Source of the DNA: Apostichopus japonicus
Taxonomy: Eukaryota; Echinodermata; Holothuroidea; Aspidochirotida; Stichopodidae
Assembly: GCF_037975245.1 (NCBI RefSeq)
Contig: NC_092563.1
Span: forward strand, 10,753,001-10,817,000
Direction of reading: 5' to 3'
Length of the DNA stretch: 64,000 bases
The notes under the pieces were generated by a model. That model did no database searches. It saw only the letters and a list, made by a program, of their open reading frames with translations, and was not told the DNA's origin. The position numbers and the translations under genes are program-made. This document shows positions 1-11,400 of this stretch, in pieces. Within the stretch, counting starts at the first letter, position 1; the number at the start of each line of letters is the position of its first letter.

Positions 1-160
1 TTCCTCGCAAGGCGCCTGTCTAACCGTGTCACAATTTATTACTATATATGACCGAAAGTAGTTTTTACTTTTTTTTCGAAATGAATAGCTAGACGGACCG
101 CATCCGTAACGAAATTTGGTTTGCCGATAAAAAAGGAAAATAGGGCTGTAGCAACCATAA
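1..160. repeat. Dispersed repeat copy, cut by the window edge
   Basis: The first 160 bases match 40565-40725 closely, including the shared words TCTAACCGTGTCACAATT and GGACCGCA. The segment is therefore one copy of a dispersed transposon-like repeat. Its left part lies outside the window. No coding potential is visible. Confidence 0.7.
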
Positions 161-164
161 TTAT

Positions 165-270
165 ATAAACATATATATATATATAAATATATCTATATAT
201 AAATATAAATATATCTATATATATATATATAAATATATCTATATATAAATATATCTATATATATATATAT
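165..270. repeat. AT-rich microsatellite
   Basis: A run of TATATA and ATATCTATATAAA units, followed directly by a poly-C tract. It is simple-sequence DNA. Confidence 0.9.
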
Positions 271-2225
271 GTCCCCCCCCAATATTTTAGGTGGGGATAC
301 ACGGTAGTATCTAATATCCCCCCCCCCCCCAACATTTGGTTGCATAATTTTTGTGTGTGGCCATAAATAGAAAATAATGCGTGAGATTAGTTATCCAAAT
401 CATAGTTGGCGGTGGCTAAAACTTCATCCATCACATTCTGCATGAGGTAAATGACTCTCCGTGGTCGTTTCTGTGACCTGTGACCGTATAGCATGTTGTC
501 ACTCGTGATTATTAGGCCTATCATAATGTCTGTACATCTCTTGTATATGAGTGTAAGTATACGTACAATCATATATATGATCCACATCGATATGGGTTCA
601 CTGGGTTTCCATTTTGGCCTGTTTCCTACAAGATTTCTAACCGCAGGCGCGTAGCCAAGGGGGGGGGAGGCGAAGGGTGGAGACCGTCCCCCCCCCCTCG
701 AGCATATTTTTTTTTTATATCGAAGTTTTATAGTACCCCGTTATAAGAGGTTTTAATATTTGTACACCAATAAATTAACTATGTCTGAATTTTCGAAAAT
801 TCCTTGACCAACGTATTCTTCATCATACTTCCCTCTACTCGTGCAACTTTGACCGGTCTGTCAGGGGTTCAAGTTTTTTTTTCTGTATTGGTTGTCCATA
901 GATGGAATTTTGTGCAACATTATGGGTATGTTTTGAAGTGAATTTATTATTCAAATTCTGAACAAATAACGGGCTTTAAACCTTGAAAAGTGGGGCTGAC
1001 GGGTATTGTGGGTGGTTACGTAGAAGAATTACATACAAAAGCAATGATCCACAGGAGATGAGATGAGGTCGAACATGATGTGTGACTGGTGACAATCTTG
1101 AAAAGGTTATGAATGAAAAAAAAAAAACTATTGGTTCTCAGGCAAAAGTGTACATCTGGTTGGTCATTTTCAAGCCCGGGAAGTGCCATTTCCGGTGATC
1201 TGGGGGCTATCAAAACCAGAAATTTTCTTGTACGCTGCGCGCCAACCAATGGTGGCGCTCCGTTTTGATAGTAATTATCCTGCATTCCAAGCAAATGTCC
1301 CCCCCCCCCCAATATTTGAAACAAATCGCCGCCCCTGTCTGCATGGACAATGGAATGGCTGAAGAAGTGGTTGAATAAAGGAACCTTTGACACTCTGTTT
1401 TCGACCCTCATTCTGGTTGTTGCTATTATTTTCTTTGGTTTAATACGTAGGCCTAGACTTAGAGGAAGTAAGATATAAATTCGGTGTAAACCAAAGCGGA
1501 ATAGAATACTGCAACGGATTTACATTTGTCTTGTGCGCTACAGATTGGGCCTACATCAAATAGTCCCGCTTGTCAGTTCGTGAAAAGCCTTGATACTGAT
1601 TTCATTGCAATATGTTACAAAACTATCCGTAATTTTAGGATACCGTCCGATAATCCTGGTACGTTCGAACAAACACTAATACTTATAGTAATTTATGTTG
1701 GCCGGTAAAATTAAGTTTTGGACCGTTAGATAGGATAACATCTTCATTAGCCTATCTAAATATGTTTTTATGTCGCATGTTATTCTCATGGGCGGCGATC
1801 CGTACTTCCGAGTGGGGGGGATATGACCTTGTTGACTATCTAAGCGTAGCGCCACCATGAGTTGGCGCGAAGCGTACAAGAAAATTTTGGGATTTACAAA
1901 CCCTCTAGATGGCCGGAAACGGCACTTGCCGAGGTTTCCAAGCGGCATATACCCAACTTTAAAATAGGGATATCATGTCCGAAATATCTCATAATCAGGA
2001 TCCAAAATACTTTTTTTTAAATTTCGGGTGTTATTTTGGGAAAATTGCCCCTGTCAATCTTGTTTCAGGCGCTACGTTAGAATGTTCGAGAGCTCTTTTA
2101 TATTATTCGATGAAGAAAATGGCCTCATGCAGGCTATTATAGGCCTATACACATGCAATACACAATTACACATAGTTACATTCCTAGGTACCGATTGCTG
2201 GGGCATCCAGGTGAAACGTACGTGT
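271..2225. repeat. Decayed repeat DNA with poly-C tracts and inverted GC-rich arms
   Basis: I see no gene here. Several C or G runs of 8-12 bases occur (near 271, 320, 660, 690, 1300). Two fragments, near 1195-1260 and 1835-1935, share a palindromic core of the type GCGCCAACCAATGGTGGCGC next to a word like GGAAATGGCACTTCCCG. The same core recurs near 2330-2416 and 26215-26345, so these are pieces of one TIR-type non-autonomous transposon family. The end word CGCCGCCCCTG at about 1328-1338 is shared with 40846-40856. Confidence 0.5.
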
Positions 2226-2230
2226 ATTAA

Positions 2231-2587
2231 CAGGGGCGTCGGAAGCTATTTGGGATTGGTACGGCAGATCATAGTGTGGCCATCTACCATAATTATCGGG
2301 GGGACGTTGGGAAGGTCAAACTACGCTACGCGCCACCATTGGTTGGCGCGTAGCGTAATGGAGAAAATTTTGAAAAAATGCCTCCCAGATTGCAGGAAAT
2401 GGCACTTCCCGAGCTTTTCTTCTGTGCATTCTCCCTTGTCTGTTTTAATCTTCTGAAACACATTTTGAAGTATGCTTCATTTTGGTTCTTTATTTTTTGC
2501 CTTTTTTTCTTCTTAGTGCTACTTTTTTTTCCCTTTTTTCTTTTTGCGCCGTGAATATTGGTCCGGCGAACCGCTCCGACGCCCCTG
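2231..2587. mobile_element. Non-autonomous TIR element (MITE), 357 bp, TSD ATTAA
   Basis: The left end reads CAGGGGCGTCGGAAGC and the right end, reversed, reads CAGGGGCGTCGGAGC. Both sides are flanked by ATTAA (2226-2230 and 2588-2592), a 5-bp target-site duplication. The interior holds the palindromic core near 2330-2350 shared with other repeats in the window. There is no transposase, so it must depend on an enzyme encoded elsewhere. The CAGGGGCG end resembles hAT ends, but 5 bp is short for hAT, so the superfamily is left open. Confidence 0.75.
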
Positions 2588-2592
2588 ATTAA

Positions 2593-3215
2593 GCATTACC
2601 CTGGTAACATGAGATTCTCAGCTGTTCGAGGGAACATGTACGTGTGTAGGCCTACTATATAGGGCCTATATGAATACTATGAGGGTGCATATACTTTATC
2701 AATACCGTGGGCGCAATAATACATTTTGTTGTTATAGGGCCAATGAAGCCTACAGTCAACTATTCTCGCTTTATAAAGACGGTTTATTTGAAAAGATCGC
2801 ACTGCGTTTATGGTATAGGCGAGAAATGAAGCTAAAAAAGAGCCGTACATTCACGATGATGCATAAATGAAGGCATGAAAATATTCTTATCCCTGGCATT
2901 TGGTGGGGGGGATATGGTGTATTACATCCCCTCCACCCATTTTCATGGGGGGGATATATCCCCCCATCCCCCCCAGGATCGCCGCCCATGGTTATTCTAT
3001 TTGGATAATAACGTTCTGAGTTAGGAAAATGCACGCCCGCTGCTTCAAATTTATTGAAAATGGTTTGAGGTTATTGAAATACACATCCGGGAAATTTGAA
3101 AATCACATGTCGTTTTTAACGTGGGATATGTTGTTGTAAATAGGTTAACTTCGAAATGTTCACGTTTATGACAAAATTCAGACGTTTATGTCGAAATGTG
3201 GGTTTTATCTCGTTA
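2593..3215. other. No gene seen
   Basis: Unique-looking AT-rich sequence with a G/C-run patch near 2905-2980. Short open frames here show no domain, codon bias or splice context. Confidence 0.5.
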
Positions 3216-4335
3216 TTTTTAATCTATAGGCTACATTCCAACCTGAAAGTTTGACGTTTTGTCAGGAAATCGTGACGTTTCATCTCATAATATAAACAAA
3301 GACAAGTGCTGACCATTAAGAAGGTAATCAACCAAGGTTTACCTTTGCGGTTATGTCTACAAGCATGAACTTCAAACAAGATTAACCCTTTTGAGTTATC
3401 GGATGAATGCTTACAAAATACTATGACTGAGCTCTGTTGACCTTCATTGAAAGGAATAGGGTTCTTGTACTCAATAAAGTGGATCACACGTACCAAGTAT
3501 GACGTTAATCCAATCATTTAGGATTATCGTTATCACATAATGGTTGACCGGAAGCGACCTTTGACATCTACCAGTGTCAGTAGGACCATTGCACTCAGCC
3601 AAGTGGAACCGTAACTAAGTAGCCCTTTTTGAGTTATCATATTTGAGTTTTCATACTTTGATCTCTATTGACCTCAAATTACCTTTGACTTTCACTGAAG
3701 AGTAGTATGTTGTACTCAATAAGACTGATCAACATACCACGCATGAAGTTAATCCACTATGAACTTTTTGAGTTTACCGTATTTACAAGCAGGTGTAACA
3801 TATACACACATACCATAAACAGATTCCTTTTACCTCCGGCAAGACTTTTGAAATCAAAAAGAAATCAAAACTTTTCATTGTTCAATGTACCACATATGGT
3901 ATACAACGAAGCTTTGCAGTTGTAGGTGTCTACAAAGTTTTCAGATTGTGATCACTTCAGACCCTCAATGACATTTGACCTATACAAGATACAATGACAT
4001 AATTAGTCTCACTAAGGTGGATCCACATACCGACTCTGACATTCATCCAAGCTTTGCTTTCATGTAATTGTGTTAACAAAGTTTTCATACTTTGACCACT
4101 ATTTACCTTCGACCAGTGCAGATGTAAAATAGGGTTCTGCTACCGGCTCAGATGCATCCAAAAACCAAGTATAAAGTCCATCCAAGCTTTGCCATTGAAG
4201 CTGGTTGTACAGACTTTAAATATCTCATGACCTAAAAATGACCTAAAATGACCTTTGTCCCCTACAAGAAACTACAAGATTGGTTACTCACTAGGTGGAT
4301 GGACCCACATTTTGACTAGAAAGGTTATCCAAGGG
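3216..4335. repeat. Degenerate AGGTCA/TGACCT-rich tandem repeat block
   Basis: About seven diverged units of roughly 140-160 bp carry the recurring phrases 'actcaataag', 'gaagttaatcca', 'gagttatcgt' and 'tttgacctctattgacct'. The same phrases recur at 7390-7740 and 13230-13560. The family is related to the AGGTCA-bearing repeats further right. No coding potential is seen. Confidence 0.65.
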
Positions 4336-4637
4336 CATCACACACACCTCATGAAATGAATCAAAAAGGAAATCATGTTGCACCAATGAGGGCTACAGTA
4401 GGTAACTTTTTTTTAATATACACTGTGTACCACATGAGCATTGTGTTCGAGTGTGACAAGTCCGCCCTGGAAAAAGCAAGCAGAAGATGCTCAATTAGCA
4501 AACTACCAGTGATGGCTCACTCTGATGGCAGTCATAAAGTTTATACAATTAAGATTTACCATCACACATGGTCAAAACACTAATGATTTTGCAAAATCCT
4601 CCGTCACGGTATATGTACTAGACTGTACCAATTCCGA

Positions 4638-4838
4638 CTAGAGGGCTACCATAATTCTACCCAACAGCTTCGGTGGATCACTTTCAGATGAATTTTTTTT
4701 AGTTTCAAACAACTGTTTCCCCAAAATATCAGGATTTTCCTTGACAAATCCACAACATTTCTGTGACAAATTGTCAGTTTGACCCAACAGCAAATTATTT
4801 CTTTGGAGCGCTACAGCTACATAGTGGCAAATACATAT
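4638..4838 (-). CDS. Possible terminal coding exon on the minus strand (unidentified)
   Basis: On the minus strand a frame stays open from about 4838 to a TAG at 4638-4640 and reads like ordinary protein, with about 60 residues ending in an RIMVAL C-terminus. An AG preceded by a moderate pyrimidine stretch lies near the upstream edge and could be a splice acceptor. No start codon, domain or partner exon was recognised. It may be the last exon of a gene whose other exons were not found, or a chance open frame. Confidence is low. Confidence 0.2.
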   Translation of the reverse strand: MCICHYVAVALQRNNLLLGQTDNLSQKCCGFVKENPDILGKQLFETKKNSSESDPPKLLGRIMVAL

Positions 4839-5845
4839 TCAAGTGTATTCAGTATCAGACCAGTGCAGTATATGTAAAATCAGAGTTAAATAATTAACAA
4901 TTGTTGAACGTCCATGGTTTAGTCTTGCTTCAAATCTTTTATTAGAAATGCTGGATACACGTGTCCAGCATGAGGTCATGCCAGATGGAGAATAGTGGAT
5001 GAATTTCCGGAATGTCCAGCAACATCGGGCTACAGTTAACTCTGCTGTTGCAAAAGATATTCACACTACAAATTAGTATCTTTCTTGTAAAACACATGAT
5101 ATCAGGATGTGTCTTTTAACTTAGTACGAAAGTCAATTATGTCAAATGACTATCACTTTCTTCACACACACTGGTAAAAATCTCCAAACTTCCAAAAAAT
5201 TAACTGTCAGAAGTATTGAAAACAATTTCCGATACAAAGGTTGACAAATGACGTAATTCAATGGCTCAATATGTTGCTGTATTAATGTACTATAAAATCA
5301 ACAGATGTGATAACATGAAAGCTTTCAGAATAATGATTAACTTGAAAAAGAATGAGAAAAAAAAAATTAAAAATGATGACAATCTAAAAATACAAAGCAA
5401 AGGTACATGAAATATGAATACAAGTTATATACACTTCCTGAGAACAATTACAATGCTTACCTTGCATAATATCTTAAAACAAGAAAGCCTAGTATCAATA
5501 TGTGTTGCCAACCTCTCCCATGAAAAACAATTAACCTGTCCTAGGCAAACAGATGTACATAAAATTAACACGGCTATATCTTCTCCAAAGGCTGATAGTC
5601 TGGCAGGAATCACTTACTCATCAACATGATAATAAGTATGTTTTCTGACAAGCAAAACTTTGGCTAATAAATTGCTAAATACTTTTCAAATTACTGACAA
5701 ATGCAACTTCGAATTCATAGTAAAAATCTTTTCAAAATTGACTGAAGAACAAAAGGGATAGCTACAACTGAGAGGTTTCACCAGTCTCCTGTATGTCTCT
5801 AATATTGATCTTTATTCTGTTTCTCAAATATCAAAGAGGACATGT
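4839..5845. other. No gene seen
   Basis: AT-rich unique sequence. Several short frames stay open on both strands (for example near 4840-5040 minus and 5414-5629 plus), but none has a recognisable domain or a clear pair of splice signals. Confidence 0.4.
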
Positions 5846-5847
5846 TC

Positions 5848-5922
5848 AGGTAGAACATGATTCAAACCAGTGTGTACCCTCATGACTACAAGTCCTGCAC
5901 TCTATCAACTGAGCTATCCATC
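5848..5922 (-). repeat. tRNA-derived SINE head (minus strand)
   Basis: Read on the minus strand, TAGCTCAGTTGATAGAG (5900-5916) is a near-perfect tRNA A box. GGTTTGAATC (5859-5868) is a slightly degenerate B box. The spacing is right for the two internal RNA polymerase III promoter elements. The acceptor stem is not well paired and no clean 3' end is present, so this is a SINE or tRNA pseudogene rather than a working tRNA. Confidence 0.6.
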
Positions 5923-6639
5923 TCTTTGTTGACTGCAATCTCGATATAGCCATTTCTTTGTTGGAGGTGCTACTTAGCAGCCAAAGATATTCTTTATCTC
6001 GGAAGCTAATTTTGCAAGACTTTGACACAATGCTCAAGACGACCACTTTCCCAGTCATATCAGCAAGCTTGTTCACGTTGTTGAAAAAGTTATTTTGAGA
6101 AAGTTACAACAGTATCTAAATACTTTATATTGTTACCCAAACAGAGAAAACTTTCTAAAGTCTATTTTTACGTTAATATGTTTATAGAATGATAGCATCT
6201 TTTTATGGCAATGAATTAAATAGCAACATCTTAAAACTAATACCTTAATAGAGAAGGGGTTTTCTTACAGGCTAAGACACAGTAGGTACTTCATGGTTGT
6301 ACTTTGAATTTTCAAGCCCATCTTCACATAGACTAGAGTGTTATTCCTTCTAACACAACAAGGAAGATGACTCATACAATTTAAACATCACCTGCTTTTA
6401 AGGCCTTCATTCTTTCCTGAAGAAATATAGCATCCAATCAAAGCATGAAATAGTTTGGTATTGAAGCCAACAACCCCAAGTTACTGTTTCACATCCAAAC
6501 CTTACTCTTTCAATAACAACAATCTTATAGGATTACTTATCATTACAACAATTTGTACCCATTCTAGAAATTATTTTATAAAGAGAATGAAATCAAAAGC
6601 AAATATGGTAAAGAAATGGCTGTATAGGAATGACCAGCA

Positions 6640-6740
6640 ACATAGGAGAGCTCACTTGGTACAGGGTTTGTAACACAGATCAAACTTGGTACAGCACAGG
6701 GTTTGTAACACTTATCTCACTATTTTTAAATTGGGTTCTA
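6640..6740 (+). repeat. Possible second tRNA-like SINE fragment
   Basis: GAGCTCACTTGGTACAGG resembles an A box and GGGTTCTAGCC resembles a B box, but a duplicated phrase (CAGGGTTTGTAACAC, twice) separates them. It may be a decayed SINE that suffered a short internal duplication. Confidence 0.3.
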
Positions 6741-8281
6741 GCCAAGTTTAGTATAGCAAGTGGGTCAACTTTGTCCCAGAATGAAGTGAGAACCAGATAA
6801 GATCAGAGCTTTCTAGCTCTTATTTGAAGTTCTCCCTCGTGGGCATCAACAATTTCATTTAATGGTAAGAATTTTTATTATAAGATGTTTCATCATCCAG
6901 AAAGAACAGTGTTCCAATGTGTAATATATAGACACATACTGTACATGTATGAATAAAAGGACATTTTCTTTTACCAATTTTGAGCTAGCAAATCCATTTA
7001 ATAATTGTTATTAATGAATGAGAGTTATATGACTTTGTTTATTCACTGAAATATTTTCAAAACCTACTGCCAAAGCAAAAGTCATCTAGTATTTAAATCA
7101 CAGAGAAAATGGCCAGTTTGGGACCATTTGAGATAACCTGTTGACCCCTTCAGCCAATTTTTGCACCACTAGAGAAAACCTGTTGACCCTTTGAAGCTCA
7201 GTGTGTGAAAACTGATAAGAACGTTTAAGTGCAGTCTAAAGCAAGAATATGAACACTCTGAAGCAAATTTCATTTCCTGGATGACTGAATGTTTTGTTGA
7301 AGACCTGTAGAACCCTTCAGAAAACTAACCTGAATTAAATTTGACTAAAATATGTTCACCAAAAGAAAATTGTAGCACTGGAAAATTCACAAATTAATGG
7401 TATATTAGAGTTATCATATTTACAAGATTTTCATACTTTGACGACATGTTGAACACAAATGACCTTTGAACTCCAGCAATTTTAATAGCATTCTTGTACT
7501 CACCAAGCTGGGTATGCATACCATGTATGAAGTCAACTGAAGTTAACTTTTTGAGTTATCGTGTTTGCAATGTTTTCAGACTTTGACCTCTGCTGACCCC
7601 AAATAACCATTATACTTCACAGGAAACATTAGGTTTCTTGTACTCAATAAGACAGATGCACATACCAAGTATGAAGTTAATTCACCATTAACTTTTCGAG
7701 TTATCGTGTTTACAAGCAAATGTCACATACACACACACACACCATCACCACCGCATAGATTCAATCTGCCTTCTTGTGACAAGATGCAATGAACCTCTGT
7801 AAACTAAAAGCTCTTACATAAGCTTTAGCATTGTGACATAAAGACATCTTTGCTGCATGTGTTCATTAAAGTCATGTGACTTAATAGGTAACATCTTACT
7901 CACTTAAAACCTAGTTTTGCAGTCCCACTGCATATCAGAATAAAGTTTAATGCAAGTGAAGTAACCAGTCAAGAGAAAATGAATTGAGTTTCCATTAACT
8001 CAATTTCCATAAAATGGAAATTTCCATCTATAAGACTTGAGTTAATATTTTCCAATGATGCTACGAAAGATTTGCGGTCCAGCATACGTTTTTTTATCTC
8101 AATTCAATTCACTGTAATGACATTCTAAAGGGAGAATATAGTGGCAGATATGCTAAGATGGTCACACAGCTTCAAAGAGAAACAACATACTTTTGAATAT
8201 TCATTTGCATGATAAGCATAATTGTGTGACAATCTTTGTGTTAAGTTTCGTTAGTGATAATAATAAACAAATAGACAGGCA
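6741..8281. repeat. Gene-free stretch with AGGTCA-type repeat at about 7390-7740
   Basis: This region lies downstream of the long minus-strand gene. 7390-7740 carries two to three diverged units of the same repeat as 3216-4335. A (CA)n run and A-rich patches are present. No other gene was recognised. Confidence 0.5.
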
Positions 8282-8287
8282 TTTATT
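8282..8287 (-). terminator. Candidate poly(A) signal of the minus-strand gene
   Basis: TTTATT on the plus strand reads AATAAA on the minus strand, about 180 bp beyond the stop codon of the 1423-residue reading frame. Position and motif fit, but other AATAAA words occur in this AT-rich DNA. Confidence 0.4.
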
Positions 8288-8466
8288 AACTGCAATACTA
8301 CAAAGCAATGTTACTTTCTGCAGTATCTTCCAATCTGTGCAAGTCACTGTTGTAGAAAGTCAACTCACTTGATTATCTGGTACTACTTCCCCTGGACTTT
8401 GCACTGTATAGCTGGAGTCCCCACCCCCCCCCCCTCCCAGCCAAATAAGGGCATTCTTTTAAGTTT

Positions 8467-11400
8467 TTAAACATTGACAGATCTGAAAGGGTCATCCTTA
8501 TCCATATGCACTTCTTTATAGTGCTGGTTTACCTTACATCTTGTATCTGCTTTAAAATCACACAGTTGGCATTTCTGAAGTTGATTTTCTTTCTTCTGGT
8601 GTCGATGCATCTTACGTGGCTCTGCTGTATGGTAGTCACAACTCCAACAGCAGAGAACTGTTCGGCCAGATTCCCGTAGGATCTGTCGACTGCACTTCAG
8701 GACAGCTTCACCATATTTAATTACTTGGTCCATGTGCTGGCGCCCATTTTCTGGAGTTTGGATTGGGGCACTGCTGCATGCTGGAGACGGTGGAATAGCC
8801 TCCACTGGAAGATATTTGTCGCTGTTATTACCAGGCAAACCTCGTGAGGTGCCCTGAGATGGAGTAGGGGGTGAAGACATAGGTAGAGCTATAGTTTCTG
8901 AGGTTGATAATGTGGAGTTATGCTGCTGATTTGATTTCGGGGCAGGGGAGTTTTGATGACTACTTGAAGTGGACAAAGGCATGGCTGGTGAAGGTGATAA
9001 TGAACACAAGTTAGGTGGTGCAGCATGGGATTGCACTACAGGGATATTCCTGGGAGGACTTTTAGAGGACGATACCTTTTCTGTGACAACAGCTGACCTG
9101 GAAGCAGACGAAAAACTTGGCATTGTCTCACAATGGTTCTGAGTTGGCATTGCAGTAGCTGTTGTACAAGTGACACTTACTGACGAAACCACATTCCTTG
9201 GACTACTATTAGTAGATGGGTTACTGTGGACACTAACTGTTACTGTTGATCTTGTTGGAGTTGGCTGTGAAACTGCTGTTGTTACAACAGCTGCTTGGGA
9301 TGGTAAGATACCAATACCTGGGCTCTTATTGTGATCAGAATTGGCAGTACGCTCTAAATGAGAGAAAGCACCAGGTCTTCTATGGAGAATATTCGTCAGA
9401 AGAGTGGGAATACTTCTGTCTTCACGGGAAGGAGAGTGACCAATCCTTCCAGAGCAGCACGTATCTAATCTGTCTTCAAGTGCTGGATATGGGTATGATG
9501 CTGCATGAAGCCCACTGGAAAATCCGGGTGGCCGCTGAAAGCTATGTACAGATGAAGACATCTGTGGACTGTGCAACATGTTACCATGGATATGTAAATG
9601 AGCACATGACCTTGGAGAGAGCAATGATAAGTCACTGTGAGAGGGAGCAGGGCTAGTAGCCATACTCAGAGGCTGGTGAAGTCCTCCATAGTGTGGGTAG
9701 TACATGTGACTGTGTTGACCATGATATGAACCTCCAGGCTGAAATGGATGTGTTGAGTGATTATGACGTGGTGAAATACCAGATGACATTGAGCCATGCA
9801 TACTAATTCCTGTACCAGACAAAGGAGGTTGAGGAAATCCATGTAATGGATGTGATGATGAGTCATGCATTGGTATTGGAGGAACATTGTTGCGGCAAGC
9901 AATGGAAGGAACAAGTGGCATTGGATACCCTGTAGAAGAGCTGCCAACATTTCTACTGAAACTTTGGGTACTGTGAAGATGAGGCCTTGATGATATATTA
10001 ACAGGTTCCCTTCTTTGCTGGTCAGGGCTAGATGTACTCTGTAAAGGTAATTCTGAATTTCTACCACCACTAGAACCTGTTAATGTTCCAGTTCTATGCC
10101 CTACTGTCACCCCAAATGTAGGTTCTGATGACACTCCCCTAGATGGTAACAGACTATTTGTTGCATCCTTCCTTAATGGCCTATGTACAGGTACTTCCCC
10201 TCTTATGTGTGATGCTACATTACTTTGAAGACGTACTGACTGAATGCGAGTCCCAAATCTCTCCCTTTCATGAGACTCACTATTCTCCTTATCATTAGAA
10301 TTAGGAGGGCTTTTCTTAGATCGTTCTTCTCTTGTTCTGCTATTGAGATGGTCTGATACCTGGCCATTTTCCTTGCTTCCACTTGAATGAGAACTGCTAT
10401 GATTAACGACAGGTCGTCGAGCAACTTGTACTTCTGAAACCAAAGGGTCTGTTGTTCTTGATGCTGGAAAATATGTACTCTCTCTGGAAGCTCCTGATAT
10501 AGTAAATGATTGTCCTGGCAGAGCAACAGACGTTGATGGGTATGCATGATGCTCTGTGGTATAATTGCCCATTGGTTGTTGCACACATGTCTGTGGTTCT
10601 CTTGAAAGTGGATTACATGCAACATAAATAGAACTTGAGCTTGGCAATGCATGTGGATAAGGACAAACAGAATTCAAAGAAGTATATGTATTTCTATGTC
10701 CACCAAGTGTAGAAGTGTTTCCTTCAGAAACAGAATACCCAACAGATGTTCCACTGGTTGTAGTTGCATAAAAATTACTATGAAATTGGTTGTCATTGCC
10801 TTGCATGGACTGTGACAGTGGAGAGGACCATTTGTTGGATGTACTGACTTGAGTGTTGGTGGCACTAGGAGGTATGGGAAGGTTGGATGCACGAATTGAA
10901 TTAACAGATAAGATTCTATCGGTTCGTGCAAGAGAGGGTGAAGATGCATGTATCGCTTCACTATCTTGTCTATTTTGTGGTTGCCTGAAAAAACCTGCTG
11001 CTGGCTGCATTTGTCTGCTGAAAATGTCTTCACTGTCACTTTCTGAGATGACAGGAGAGAGGACAAACCTATCCATGTCCTCTGAATCATGGGCATCTGA
11101 GGGGCTGGGAGCAGCTCTCAGTGGTACAATGACATCAGTTTCATAATTTCTCTGCTGCAAAGCCTCTGATGATGTGGAAACTTCTGGCTCTGAGGAGAAA
11201 ATCGTTCTTTGCATTCTCCTTGCTGGACTTCCCTTATAGGAATTTTCATTGCTTTCTTGCCTTGTGTCAGGATGAGGTCTGACAGAGATAGTGGGTAAAG
11301 AAGACAAGCTACGATCCTGATGACCACTTGAAGGCACTAATGTAGCAGAGCTTGGCATTACAGTGTGTTCTTTATTACGGGTGGTTGATCCATAGCCTGT

